Part shown: piece after piece, positions 50,014-63,650 of the stretch
Layout of the letters: the number at the start of each line of letters is the position of its first letter
Position numbering within the stretch: position 1 is the first letter of the stretch
Source: Coffea arabica
Lineage: Eukaryota; Streptophyta; Magnoliopsida; Gentianales; Rubiaceae
NCBI RefSeq assembly: GCF_036785885.1
Contig: NC_092323.1
Span: 8,440,501 to 8,504,500, forward strand
DNA length: 64,000 nucleotides
Direction of reading: 5' to 3'
Notes under the pieces: generated by a model
Database searches by the model: none
Seen by the model: the letters and a program-made list of their open reading frames with translations, nothing else
Told to the model about the DNA's origin: nothing
Made by a program: the position numbers and the translations under genes

Positions 50014-51276
50014 ATGGGTGAACAAACCCAGGTACAGACCCAAACCCAATCTCAATCGCCGGCATCGTCTCAACCTAATTCTGATGTAACATCCGCAACA
50101 CAGCCCACTCCTGTAGCCGACGTCTCCATCAATGCCGACGTTTCCCAGAAGCCCTGCAATCCTTCCAAAATACCTATTCGACCTCAAAAAATCCGAAAGC
50201 TGTCATCTAACCCTACTTCCACCATTGCCACCACCCCCGTTGTTCTCACCGCCGTTAACTCCTCCTCCATCCCCACCTTGCAGACTTCCGAGGCCAAAGC
50301 CCTACAAATTACTGATTCTTCCTCCTCCCCTTCTGCCATACCTATTCCGACCACTGCTTCCTCCTCTACCACCACCACTACCATCACCTCCACCTCCGCG
50401 ACGACCAGCACTGCTGTTACTTCCACCACAGTTTCCACACCCGCGGCATCTACGCCCAAGAATCGGAGGCGTAGTGCTGTCCAATCAGCTAGGGTTCTGC
50501 CCCAGATCATCAAACCCCTGTCGGCCGAGGGTGAAATCAATGCCGCTCTCCACCACCTCCGCGTTGTTGACCCTTTACTTGCTACCCTGATCGATACCCA
50601 CCAGCCTCCGGCATTTGAGTCTCACCACTCCCCATTCCTTGCCCTCACCAAGAGCATTCTCTATCAGCAACTCGCCTACAAAGCAGGCACCTCAATCTAC
50701 AATCGCTTTGTAGCGCTCTGCGGTGGCGAGACTGCAGTTCTTCCCGACAATGTGCTGGGTCTATCTGCTCAGCAGCTCAAGCAAGTCGGTGTCTCTGGTA
50801 GAAAAGCCAGCTATTTATATGACCTCGCAAATAAGTATAAATCTGGGATTTTATCGGATGAAACTGTGGTCAAAATGGATGATAAGTCATTGTTTACCAT
50901 GCTATCCATGGTCAAGGGAATTGGGTCATGGTCAGTTCACATGTTCATGATTTTTTCACTGCACAGGCCAGATGTTTTGCCAGTGAGTGATTTGGGAGTG
51001 AGGAAAGGAGTGCAGATGTTGTATGGATTGGAGGAGTTACCTAGACCTTCACAAATGGAGCAATTATGTGAGAAATGGAGGCCATATAGGTCAGTTGGTG
51101 CTTGGTATATGTGGCGGTTTGTGGAAGGAAAGGGATCACAGAATGCTTCTGCTGCTCCTTCTGTAGAGGGTGCTAATGTGCAGCCATTGCAGCAAATTGA
51201 GCCTCAGCAGGATGCACAACAGCAACACCAATTGCAGCTTCTGGAACCCATCAACGGCATGGGGAATCTCGGGTAG
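50014..51276 (+). CDS. AlkA-like DNA-3-methyladenine glycosylase (HhH-GPD family)
   Basis: An intronless frame of 420 codons; the ATG at 50014 is chosen because the frame's upstream extension uses no ATG. The first ~140 residues are low-complexity, rich in Ser/Thr/Pro/Gln with a basic NRRR patch; a nuclear-targeting role is plausible. The HhH-GPD domain spans about 160-370: SPFLALTKSILYQQLAYKAG, the helix-hairpin-helix VKGIGSWS (300-307), and the catalytic Asp326 in VLPVSDLGVRKG. AlkA-type enzymes excise alkylated bases such as 3-methyladenine and start base excision repair. The tail is Gln-rich (about 380-412). Closest in type to plant alkylbase glycosylase (AlkA/mag2-like) proteins. Confidence 0.93.
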   Translation: MGEQTQVQTQTQSQSPASSQPNSDVTSATQPTPVADVSINADVSQKPCNPSKIPIRPQKIRKLSSNPTSTIATTPVVLTAVNSSSIPTLQTSEAKALQITDSSSSPSAIPIPTTASSSTTTTTITSTSATTSTAVTSTTVSTPAASTPKNRRRSAVQSARVLPQIIKPLSAEGEINAALHHLRVVDPLLATLIDTHQPPAFESHHSPFLALTKSILYQQLAYKAGTSIYNRFVALCGGETAVLPDNVLGLSAQQLKQVGVSGRKASYLYDLANKYKSGILSDETVVKMDDKSLFTMLSMVKGIGSWSVHMFMIFSLHRPDVLPVSDLGVRKGVQMLYGLEELPRPSQMEQLCEKWRPYRSVGAWYMWRFVEGKGSQNASAAPSVEGANVQPLQQIEPQQDAQQQHQLQLLEPINGMGNLG

Positions 51277-52298
51277 TTGATATTTTGCTTTAAAAATCTT
51301 TTCTTGCTTGTAGATAATCAACTCATATGTGTTTTCTGCTCTGTGTTAATGCATCATTGTAGAAATTTCTTGTCAGATTAGCTACATGTTGTCATATATG
51401 CTTTTTTGTTTCACATGGTAAGCGGGTCTGCAAGGGGGAGTATGTGCTAGGATAAAAATGGTATCAACTTTGATGCTTATCTGTTCTAAGATCCATGAGG
51501 TAATCTCACTAATTGGTTTCAGAAGGATGAGTTGGTGTTACCTTGTTCATGTGCTTGGTAGGTTGGAATTATATTCCATTAATTGATGCCATTATTGGGT
51601 TTTGTCCTTTTTTTTTGGTTATAAAACATGCAAATTAGGTTTTCATTTGCTTGGGGAGTAGTTGTGCCACCAGGTATGGTTGAATTGAACTTGTTTTACA
51701 TTATTAACGCCATTGTAATTACTAAGAAAAGGTTATGGAAATGGCTGGAAGTATAAAACTTTGGTATTGTTTTTGAGTTGTTTATAAATGCTGAAAATCA
51801 CGGCTTGCGGGATAGGCCATCACTCAGAGGTTTCCAGAAGTCCTTTATTACTGTTCTAAATTGAGTCACTCATAAATGCCAAAAGCCACAATGCTCTAAA
51901 CTGATGGCATAATCAAAACGATATAAAAACAAAATGCGTTTCATCGTGTTGGGGGACAACATATATGAATTCACTAGCTATCGCCAACTGCTTTATGAGC
52001 TTATGTCTGAGCCCTCTTACTTTATGTGATGCAGTTGTGTGTTTGTATACACAAGTTTCTCTCTCTCCCTCTCTCTCAAATGGATGACTACATTTATGAA
52101 ATTCGGAACTAGCTTTTCCATTATTTCGGTGAACAACCTACAGTCTAACCGGGGTATTTAAACTTAGGGCAAATCTGGCACAAATAGATTGTTGTTGTTC
52201 TTCTATTTACTTATGTCATGTTAGCTGGTTGCTTCTTGTTGCAAGCGTCTGCCTTTTGCTGCCTATTTACTGTTTCTTTGTTTTGGTGTGACCTTTTC

Positions 52299-52490
52299 AA
52301 ACTGCAAATTCAACATGAGTTGCTTGAATTGTTGTTCATAACTGCAGATTCAACATGAGTCGCTTGAATTGTTTTCCGTAACTGCAAATTCAACATGAGT
52401 CGCTTCAATTGTTGTTCATAACTGCAAATTTAACATAGTCACTTCAATTGTTGTTCATAACTGCAAATTCAACATGAGTCACTTGAATAT
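52299..52490. repeat. 40-bp minisatellite, about 4.8 units
   Basis: Units start at 52299, 52340, 52380, 52420 and 52459 (period 39-41). Each begins AACTGCAAATTCAACATGAG and ends in GAATTGTTGTTCAT. Units differ at a few positions. Confidence 0.92.
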
Positions 52491-55400
52491 CTCTTGAATT
52501 GTTCATCATACCTAGATCTATTAAATTGTCTGGCTCTTTATTTTTTCTTTAATAAGTTTAGCTATGGGTTTTGTCACAGGAACTGTGATTTTTTTTTTTC
52601 CGTTTTTGGCTATTCTGATATTTGGCCTTCCTGTTTGATTAATTAAAACAGAAAGAAATAGTTAATGCTGAATGTGGATTTTTCATTATAAGATTTGCCT
52701 CTTCTTAACCATTTCCCACTACCCACCTTTTGACCTGTATAAATAGGACATGATACTTGTAGTTGATAACTCATAGGTTCTTGAGTCGCTAATGCATGGC
52801 TTCGTGTGTGGCCTTGACATGCTGGCCTTTGTGCAAGTGTTTTGCATTTATAGACTAGGTTTTTGAAAATTTCACAATGATACAGCATTTTGAAATGGTA
52901 ATATCATTCACATTTCTTTCTGATATTTGTGGATGAATGGCCGCAATGTACATTTGGCTGTAACAGTGATTCTTTTTATGGTGAAAACAAAATTGTAATA
53001 CTAGTATCCACATGTTGACATTTTTCTTTTCTGTTTAATTATTCAAATTCCTTTTTCCCACCTTTTGCCTGTTCATGAATGCGGTATATAGAACCAAGGT
53101 TTCTGTTAGCAACTTTAGAGCATACCTCAGTAAAATTGTTGACCACAGGCTTGATTTAGGTGACTTGCATATTAGGATCTGTATTCCATGCCCCCAAAAA
53201 ATGGGGTATTTGGTCCACACCCACGTCATGCTTAAGTTTCTTATTCATCCTAGTTTCTGGAAATGTAAGTAGAAGGTTGTGGTTGGTTGTGTTGTATATT
53301 CAACATTGAAGAGTTAAAAAAGTTTACTATTGGTTATGCTGCTAGTGCAAAATTTGTTGTGGTTTCGTGCTATCAGCTCTTGTAACATGAACCCTGGTGA
53401 TGAAGGGAGCTATTTGTCATCTTAAATACGAGTAAATTTGGTTCCTGGACTATGAATATATGATATTGGCATTGCTTCACTATCTCCATTCGCCTTTTTG
53501 TCTGCTTGTCAATTTAACCTCTTCTCATGAGAAAGGTTGTGCCTCTCATTGACAGAATTAAGAAACAGGTAATGCCGTGGATCCTTAAATGGATAAATCC
53601 TATTTGAAAGGAGATGTTTGTCATAGGCCATAGTCCACAATTAGTGAATGACGTTTTTTGGTAACTTAGGTTGCTAAAAGCTGGTACCACTTGACGCTTT
53701 GCACTTCCGTCCATTGTTCTTTATGGATACATGCAAAAAGTTTTGATCTTATAATTCACAAGTACATTGACAAGTATAACCAGATTTGGTCTTCTGTTGT
53801 AGGGCTTGCATCTGGGGCCAATGACGAGGAAGAAAGTGTTCTGTATCATTACATTAGGAATTACTAGTCTCTGTCTGATCCATGGATGTAAAGAATCCAG
53901 TGCAAGGGTTTGTTGAATTCCGGAAGGACCTGTCGTATATAGCTCCAACATTTTATATAACCTTGGGGGCTGTATTTGTAGAGTATAGTTGCGAACTTGT
54001 TGAACAAGTTGTGCCTTTAGGTATTGAGGCTTTTATTGATAGTTAGGAAAGGATAGCTTCCATAAAAGACTGGTATCAGGATGGAGAACCCCTCAGCTCT
54101 TGATGCAATTGTTTAACTAGTGCTCTTACATTTTATCAACATATAAGCTTTTATTTCAACACTTCGTATTTACCCATGTTTGTTTCTTCATTCTTGTGGT
54201 GGACCAACCTCATTCCCAAAGCCAACATGATTTGACTTTTTATGTATGTATATCATTTGGCAAACAAAATGATAACTCGTGTTTTCTTTCTCGTTTCTAT
54301 TCTTGTCTGTAAAATAAGGTGCAAATGAATAATCTAGTCAGAGCCAAGTTTTGACTAAATGAAATGGACCTCGATTAAAAAGTCCCTTTCGTCATCTTAA
54401 AAAGTTAATTTTGCGGTAGAATTTCTTCTTGTCAAATTTTTTAAGTTAAAAAAGAAGACAGAATACTTAAAATCTAAGACAAATTTTTTGCTTAAGCGTC
54501 CAAATTATACAGCTATTCCAAATTTGTTTGTATCTGTCGTTGATTAACCCATTGCTCAAATTACGAATAGTTTTACACCCATTATACAAATTACGAATTC
54601 AGCACCTAGCATTTAGAACATATTGCTCAAATTACGATTTTTAGTTTTACAATCTCTAAATTAACCTCTTTCTCGTAGATTATCCAACATAAGTGGTTAG
54701 CCGTGGGTTAAAAAAAGGCAATTAAATATGTGTTCACTAAAAATGTAAAAAATTTTCTGTAGAAAACAGCAATCCAAACAAGAGGGACTGAAGTTGTCAA
54801 ACTTTCAACGTTTTCATTTTTTTTCCCAGTAAAAAAAAAAAAATTAAAGTGAATTTATCTTTGATCACTTTTATAGATCAAGCATGCTTCATATAAGTAT
54901 TTTCTATTTGACGCATCTTCTGTGCATGCTATGTATGTATGTGTGTGTATATATGTGTATAGTTGTCAATTATGGGTCATGCCATTATCGCATCTTTGTA
55001 TAGTGTTGTTGTGGGCTGCGGCCTGTAGAAAGGAGAAAGAAGGGGGAAGAGTTAACAAACCAAAACCATCTCTGGCCACGAAATCCAGAAATTTTGCAAG
55101 AGGGAACTAATAGGACTTAGTTCAAGCCCAATACGAATGTTACGATCCAGTGCACCTGCAACCAATCCACTCGATACTTAGTGGCAGAGAATTATCGAAA
55201 CAAAATTTAGAAAGACTGAAAGCTTATATAGAATTTGAATTTGATGAAGCTGAAGAGGTGACTTCCGGGAAGTCCCAAAATTTTGCTACAGAAATGACAC
55301 CCTGAACATGATGATGATTATGCTTGCAAATTCTTAATTTTTTTGGTCATATTGCAAATTCTTATTCGGAGTATCGTTTTTTTTTTTTTTAAATTATTCT

Positions 55401-55802
55401 TGAATATTTTAAACTGAAAAACAAAAGAAAACAAAAAAAAAAAAAAGACGGCAAAGAGATCAAAGAGATGAGAAGAAATTGGTCATATCAAAACTTGACA
55501 AGGGCATGCGCATCTTATCTGGATGTTGGATTGCATGCATCATACTTTGATTTGAGGAAACTCATTGGCTCTTCATCTTCTTCTTTTTTTCTTTTTTTTT
55601 TTGTCGACATGCAACTAAAGCACAACAAAGACGCTTTTCTCATTGTTCATCCCAACTTATAAAAGGACATGGAATTGTCGGAAATTCAAAAGTATGGTAT
55701 TCTTTCTAGGAAAATCTGTCCTATACTATTAACAAAATGTGATTAGTATGTCATATGTGTAAAATTTAGAATTTCAATTAAACTAAAAAAGGGTGCGACA
55801 TG

Positions 55803-55965
55803 GCGCGTGTTTAGATAGCAACTTATTTGGGATAAATTTTTTTTTTTTTTTAAAAAGATACTGTAACATTGTTTGATATAATGTATATAAAATAAAAAAG
55901 TGGTTAGAAAATATGTTCATGATGCAAAACTTTGTACAAATAATCCATTGTCCAAACAAATTCGC
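55803..55965. mobile_element. MITE relic, TGTTTAGATAGC ends
   Basis: Bounded by GTGTTTAGATAGCAACTTATTTG and its near-inverse CAAATAATCC...GTCCAAACA; the same general family as the core of the 22.9-kb repeats. No clear target duplication. Confidence 0.45.
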
Positions 55966-56780
55966 TTGTAAGAAAAATTTATAATTCTATCAAAACATGT
56001 TTAGAATTACTAGCAAGTTTGTCCAACCAAATGATTCATCACCATGCAGTTCGTCACGCGGTAGTCCATGAAAAATCGTAAGAGATTTTTATTTTTTTTT
56101 TGTCTGGGCTATGGAACAATTATTTGACAAGTCTAATAATTAGTAGTGTTTAACTCACGTGATATGGTCAACTGGACATAGTAGTAAGAATCCCAAGCGC
56201 CAAATCAGAACTCTTATCAAATACAATTATTGGGCTCCACAATTTTATTTAAAAATATCTTCATTGATAGAAGACTGACTGCTCGACTTAACATGATGTA
56301 GCTGTTCCATGCCATGATAAAATTTGTGGCCGAAAGAGGGTTAATTGAATTTGAAGCAAGAATACAGAAATGGCAAATGCTTGGACTTGGTTCAACTTAA
56401 CCATTTATCTTCTCTGCTTTATCTTTCGGCTGCGGATGAGAGGTTACTTTAGAGAAAAGACAAGTAATTAATGCACAATGTATTCTAGAAAGATCAATGA
56501 GCATATATGAAATTTATTGATTAAAGATAATTTTGGTATTTGAGTAAAATGTGCTCTGATAGAAAGATAATTGCTTACCGGCGTGAGCTAATTCATTTCA
56601 TGTAAACTTGCCAATGGACTTCAAGTAAGTCTGCTTAAAGATCGTCAAAACATCTTAGATCCTAGTATTTGGAGTTGTGGTAGTTTATAAAAAATCATTT
56701 TTTTTTTTTGCATAAGTACTTGGAACAAAAATGCTTCCACGTTGTCAAAATTAGACTATTTAAGTTACGGAAAGTTAATT

Positions 56781-56926
56781 AGGTTGTGTTTGGATTGCAT
56801 TTTCTATGATTTTTCATGGGAAAATTACTGTAGCGATTTGATGTATGTGAGGGAAAAAAGTAATAAGGAAATGTGATCACAGAAAAAGACGTAATTTTCC
56901 GACGAAAAATCGCAATCCAAACAAGG
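56781..56926. mobile_element. Small MITE, TGTTTGGATTGC-terminus family
   Basis: About 146 bp. Ends TGTTTGGATTGCATTTTC and the inverse of TGTTTGGATTGCGATTTTTC; the interior TACTGTAGCGATTTGATGTATG matches the 20.2-kb copy. Confidence 0.65.
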
Positions 56927-57984
56927 CAGTTACTCAAGTTACTTTTAGTGTTTAAAAGCTTTTTTTTTTTTTGTATAAACACACTGCAACCCCAAACGCA
57001 CGGTTAGACTAACATTCACAAAAACTTGGATAAATTCTTTCAAGCGATAATCAACCAATTGCTACATGGTAAATATTAAGTCGGAGAAAGTAACGAAACG
57101 GTGGTATTACATATGTCACCTCGAATAGTGTCGCAAAGGGTGGTATACTTTTGCGTGTATTGGGAGACTATTTTTTTTACTACTCCTTTTTTTTTTTTTT
57201 TTCCTTAATACGGCTGCCATGAAGAGACAATTTGTGCCCTATTTTTTCTTATAGTTGAAGAGACGGTGGTTGATCTGTCAAACAAAATATCACATTATTG
57301 TAGGATGTTTAGTCGGATACACGCAGTGGTCGGAACTGCTTGGATGAGTTTCAACCAAACTCAAGCCCTTGTGTCGACACAAAATTGAACAGATGAAATG
57401 TCACCCGACTTTGCAAAAAATGGCTAGTTTCAATCTAATTATATAATTGGCCCTAAAAAAGAGGTTTATGCAATACTGCAATATTAAGTAGTGTTCCTCG
57501 GTCCCATAAATATTAATGTAAGTAAACGTAGTTAAAGAGGGTAAGTAAATATATAGTTAATGCAATCATTTTTGTTTCATCAATAGTACATATAGTTTTT
57601 GTTTTTATAGTTCCTACTAGAATAATTGATCAGTGGAGTAACATATTTGTTGATAGGATTTTTCTAGAGAGGGTCTATTCACACACATAAATTACTCATA
57701 CATTAACAATTATTATCCTCCCTTACATTTATACATTATTCTTAATTAACTTTATTTTTCATAAATTTAATACCTGAATTACATCATAACAAGTATCCAC
57801 TAGTCACTTGTTAAGCAGACCCTTGTTGACAAAGAAAGATGCACATTAAGTATAAGTATAGTAGTAAATTGATAAACAAGCAATCCTCTTAAAAAGGAAA
57901 TAAGTTGATAATTTAGGATATATATAAAAGAACAGTGAGCCTATATTACTTGGGGGTGGGGCGGGATTGGAGTAGTAAATATAA

Positions 57985-59009
57985 GGGATAATTTCAGAAA
58001 TCTCTCCTGAGATTTTTGACAATTTCACTCACTTCCCTTAGATTTGAATAATTGCACTAACTTCTTTTCATGTAGTAAAATGACTATAATATCCTTCACT
58101 TATAGATAATTCCTACAAAAAAAAAAAATCCTACAACTACAACTAGTTTTTCATTCTAAAATAACGATTGCTACACAAAATAAACTCTTATTGTCTTTCT
58201 CCTGTGTCTTATGATCCACTAGTTTTTCGCAAATGTCATCCACACAACTATCTAATACATCTCGAATCCTTATTATTATGGAAATATATCCTCTCTCTCC
58301 TTTTTTTTTGTAAATATTATTGAATTGATATTGCCAAATGACAAGTTGCCGAATCAAATTTGTTGTCAAAATAAATAAAGATGAAAAGGATGGCGGTGAT
58401 ACAGAATACAGACAAGCAAATAAAAGTGATAGCTAAAAAGGGAACATGAATTAAGGAAGATTACGTCATTATACCAATTATGTATAAAGAATTTTGGGAT
58501 ATAAAAACTGCAATCGGATTTGCCAAGAGACATGAGATGTAGCCTCTAGTGTTGCTTTTTGGTTGCTACGTGTTGGTATTCTTGGTGAGTTAGATTATTT
58601 TAGCATCAATAAGGTTGCAGCTCTTTGGATAGTGACATTAGTCAATTCAAACATTGAATTCAGGAAAAAAAAAAAGAGGCTAAAGATTAGATTAAATGCA
58701 AACTTTAATTGTCACGGTTGATTTGGATGGGAAGCTTTGAGGCGGCAATGATAGGTTGTTAAAATTGTAAGAATATGGGGATTAATCTGAAATGGTCAGT
58801 TAAATTCGTTAATGTGGTGGTTATGACGTTTACAATAGTTGCAATTGGAAAAAATATATGGGTGATTTTCCCTATTATAAGTAACAAAGGGGTATTTTAG
58901 AATTTTTGAGAACAAATTTAACATAGTGGGTCTATATTATTATTGAAATGCTAAAGGGGAGTTTCTTGTAGTAACCAGAAACCTGAGGGGAGGTTTCGGA
59001 AATTATCCC
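57985..59009. mobile_element. Mutator-type MITE, GGGATAATTTCAGAAA family, copy 2
   Basis: A 1025-bp element with left end GGGATAATTTCAGAAATCTC and right end the inverse of GGGATAATTTCCGAAACCTC. A perfect 9-bp target duplication, TAAATATAA, lies at 57976-57984 and 59010-59018. The arms match copy 1 at 35.1 kb (GAGATTTTTGACAATTTCAC type), while the interiors differ. No transposase. Confidence 0.9.
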
Positions 59010-59018
59010 TAAATATAA

Positions 59019-62000
59019 TACTATCGTCAAAGAAAATTGTTCTGCAATTATGTGATGGTTTAACTGGTGCCCCAAACGACTCGGACACTTCACCTAATAA
59101 ACGTTAAAAATCGATTGCGGCTTTTTAAAATGAGAAGCAAATATATTGTAAAAATGGAAAAGATAAGAAAACTGTTAAACGATACTACAGTCTGGAACAA
59201 GGCACGGCTAAGCTTATTCAGCGGATGAATGACGGGGAGTTTACCCTGCAACAGCGAACAAGTGCCCCATCGTGCCCTTTTCTTCTCTTCTACTACAGTA
59301 CTACTTCTTCTTCTTCTTCTCATCTTTTTAATGCACAGTGTTTTTTTTTCTTTTTTCCTTAGGGTTTTATTATCAGAAAAGCAGTAACATTTTATAGTTT
59401 TTGCCCTTGCACTTCATTTGCTTATAATTTGCTTGCCTCCGTTTGGCTTTCCACTTTCCAGATTTCATAAACTCTTCAAGTACAAAAATATATATATTTT
59501 TAATAAAACCATGGAATCCATCGATCCAAACACTTTTTTTTTAATATAATGAAAGTTATCTCTGACCTACATGATCCTATTCCCGCAACAATAAAATGTG
59601 TGTGATTTTCACGTACAATTAATTAACACTCAAAAGAAATGTTCCAGATGGGGCCGATATCATTATCAACAGAAAGCCATGATAGACCTCAAGCTCACTT
59701 TTTTTTTTTTGAAATTTTTTTTTTTTTTCCTTTTTCTTTGAAACAGGAATAGAAATCACTAGCTACTAGGTACACCAAGAAAGACATTCCACCAAAACCT
59801 TCAGCATTACTTTTCAAAATAAATGGTTGACTCTCAAAAAATCATAAAAAGAATATAATAACAGGATCAACTACACTTAAAATCAATCAATTGTGCCTAT
59901 CCCGGTTAAAACAGCCGCAATTTAGGCATGCCTGTATTAATTAGAGGCTAGATGGAATTGATGGGAGTAATCATGGGTCTGTTAAACGTGATTAGACTGT
60001 ATATATATTATATATATAGATGGTGATTGAGAATTTATTAATTGAGAGATGAGATTGGGAGGTAGCTGCCCATGAAACGCTCCCTCATCTTGTATGATCT
60101 CCCGGCACATGATTTCCAGTCCCACTATTTTGATTCCACTTACAAATCAATCTACGTACAAAGCGTGCAAATGTTGACGTGACCTGTCCATGATCTCAAT
60201 TAGATTTGCCTTTGGCAAAAGGGCCAAGCCTTCATATTATTGGTCAGCTGCACCACCAAGCTTTAATTCCAGCACCAGTTGCAGAGTACCAAATACCTTT
60301 TGATTCTCAAGCAAGAAGATTTTAAGGCTAAATCCCACGCATCTCCAAACCTCTTCCTCATCAATTGCTCGTTTATTTTTTCTAGATAAAGTGACTATAG
60401 TCCGCCTGTTTGTGCAGCCAAATTGACACTTTGCAGACAACCAATACAATTCTCATCTATATCAACTTCATTTATTTTATGTTATGTTAATATACACACT
60501 AGCGAATGAACCTTGACAACTGAGTTCAAATAGTAGATTGGAAAAACAGCTCTTTACTTCAGCTGGAAAAGAACTAAAAAGTTTCGAGGTTGATAAACAC
60601 TAGCTTAATACAATGTTTGCCCTGCAGGTAGAGTTTGTTTGGATAGAGAGAATTTGCAAAAAAAAATTTGCCTCACAAATCCCAATCACCTTTTTATCTC
60701 ACACACATCACATCACAAAAAATGTTACAGTAAATATCTCAAATAAATCATCCAAATAAACTCTTATCCAAACAAATTGTGTTTGGATTGTAATTTGCTG
60801 TTGAATTTGCTGACCAAGTCCCAACGGTCAGAAATTATTTTAATTAGATCAAAAGGAGACAAAAAAAAAGAATCATAAAGAAATGACAGAAAAGAAAGCA
60901 GCAGCAGCAGCGGCAAAGAGGAGGAGTTGATCGAAGTATGAAAGTCTACAAGATTATGGTCGAGGTTTCGCCACGAGTACCCACGCCTGCCATCTTGTTC
61001 TAAATTAATCATGTCATGGAGATATGCTGGTCCACCCCTTAATTAAATACTTCAAAAGCTTCAACGCATTTGATGATTATAAATGAACTCCGCCGACTAA
61101 TTGCTCGGAACTTGTTCCCTAGCCGAGAAAGGCTAGTGTGAAGAAGAAGACTGGCTTCAACATATATATATATTTCTTTAATCTTTCATTACCATGAAAT
61201 CCAATCCTCTCTGCTTTCTTCCAATTAAATATCACGAGTAGCATAATTGATCAATTGATTAAGCTATAATTGGTATATAACCCCTTTTACATGTAAGCAG
61301 CTTGATAAACAAAGCAATCCGCTTTGGGCTGAGTCAGGAGAGACAACTAAGTGGCCTAAAGGAACAAAGCTGCTACTGTTCTTCCACATACTAATCTTAA
61401 GTGTTTACTGTTACCACTTTAATTAAGCCAAATCCGATGTTTTTACTCTTTTTATGTTGTGATCCCTTTCTGGTAACATTCTCGTGTACAAAAATTTCGG
61501 CTGGCAGTTCTGCTTTCCATTTTTAGATACTCTAGGTCATCGGCTGAGATTGCCATTGGTAAAATCACTAACCATAATCTAGTCACTAAACATCATCTAA
61601 ATACGTGTGTCCAAAGCCCCCTTCCAAGGGATCTTTTTGACTCATGAACCATTGAATAATGAAAAGAATTCTCAGATGAGTTACCGGTTCCAAGGTCTGC
61701 CTATGGTCGTTTGAGTAATTAGACTGGGTTCTAATTCATGCACATTGCAAGTACTAATTCCAAGATTATTTTAGTTTCAAAAAAATTTTTCAAGATTATT
61801 TTTCAGTACTCCATTTTTTTAAATAATATTTTGTTTGCATCATAACACATTTTTAAACAACTTTTTTTTAAATTTTTTAATAGTATTTTTTATCTCACAT
61901 ACATCACATAACAAAAATGTACTATAGAATTATTTTAAACTCAAATATTTTTCTATTCAAACACATTCAATGAAAGTAAAAAAAAAAGTTTAATTCATAA

Positions 62001-63650
62001 AAAAATTTTGTTTACAATTTTAATACGTAATTTAATCAATCACAAATTCAAAAGAACAGAAAGAAAATGTAGATTCTCTTAGGAGCATTTTTTTTCTCTC
62101 TCCCCCCCCCTCGGGCCGCGGCGGGGGTTAGTCTTTGCTTCATGAGTGTCTGATCCACTTAAATTGCATATAACAGCTCACAATGCACATTTTGGACACG
62201 ATTGTCTCCTTACTTGGTCAAGAAAAAAAATTTAATAGCTCTAGTAGTCCCAAAATCAATCAAAACGACTTTGAAATGAAACTAATAAATTTAGCTGAAT
62301 AAGGTTAGCATCCAGACAAGTGAACAAGGGCAAAATTGCATGGCCAAAAGGGCATAAAATAAAATAAAGAAAAGGAAAAAAATGCAAAATCATCTAATTT
62401 TTGTGGTCACAACAACGATAATAATATTTTTATAATTTAATCTATCCTATTCTATAGGGAGGGAGAGTCTAAAAAAAACTGTATAAAGAATTAATAGATA
62501 AACAAATCCGATTAGATCGAATGAGTGCTTTGACTCATTTCTTCAATTTTTTTTTTTTTTACTGTAAGTGAGATTCGAACTTGTAACATATAATTCAAAA
62601 AGAAATTTAATTCGTTTTCGGTGACGGGCTGAGGCAATGGCTTTTCAAAGTCATATAATAACCACCTGACGCAACTCCAACAGGAACAAACACAAGTGGT
62701 ATCCCTGACACCTCCATTTAGCCTACCCCGCGAGCGCGCGCGCGCGCAGATACACTGTGTACGAGCACATAAGCCAGTAGTAAAGGTACCACACGTCGAT
62801 AGTGTCCCACGAAGGATGCAGACTGCAGTGAAGGACAAGAACAATTCTATTCATAGTCTCTGGATGGATGGCTGGATGGAAATTACCCAACAGTACCTGG
62901 CTGATGATGGTTTAGTACCAACAGCAGCATCTACCATCACAAGAAGACTCGGATGTAAAGCCACATGTTGCACAAACATTGCACCACCGGGTGTTCCCAC
63001 AGCCTTTTTTTTGCACCAAAAAAGCGCTCCGCTGCCAGATACATTACACAGAGAGCCCTTCGAGTAATACGAGAGTGTGAGATTATTAAGCTTCCCACTG
63101 GCTAGCTAAAATTAAAGAAGGAAAGAAGGGAATCTGACACAATAACACTAATTAATTGGATCAAAATGCTATGCTCTGGGCCCATCCCTTTCTCACTTTT
63201 ATTCCACTCACCCTACACAACATAAAGATAAAAAAAAAAAAAAAAAATCTTCCTTCCATGAATTCATATTCTTTTGTCACAAAACGTGATGAAGAGAAAT
63301 TAATTAAGAAGATTGCTTAGTACTTTACGCATTTCCGCAACAAATACATTATTATTGTTATTATTAACCCTAATTGCACCATGTTGAGCCAGGTCTCACC
63401 TTCTTTCTTCCTCATGGTGAGATTTGCATAAACTACTCCCCTTATTAGCTCATCATACTACTAAATGCGGCAACCCTTTGCAGTTATGTTTGTTTTTAAA
63501 GGGATTTAGACCCCAAAAAAGCGCTCCAAGGAAGGATTTGTCTTGTCCCATCCCATCATTAACATGCACACACATCTCTTTCCCCTTTCTAATTCCAGGG
63601 ATTGCAGGATACATACAACACGGAGGGGGGCTAGCGCGCTGAGGCAATAA
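59019..63650. other. Gene-free block
   Basis: AT-rich. It holds a CTT run near 59305-59320, a relic with TTTGTTTGGAT ends near 60640-60790, and near 62560-62600 a GAGATTCGAACTTGTAAC stretch resembling an inverted tRNA-type B box (possible SINE remnant). No gene supported. Confidence 0.45.

Larger units (their letters stand above)
51277..57984. other. Long gene-free block downstream of the glycosylase
   Basis: The first few hundred bases are 3' UTR. The remainder is AT-rich, with a 40-bp minisatellite, two MITE relics and simple repeats. No frame has a recognisable domain. Confidence 0.5.

Noticed and set aside
49876-50590. Several long frames antisense or shifted to the glycosylase
   Set aside because: Shadows of the Ser/Thr/Pro-rich coding region in other frames.
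63310-63410. Minus-strand 31-codon frame with a hydrophobic segment
   Set aside because: Very short, no family, and AT-rich DNA easily produces such hydrophobic frames.
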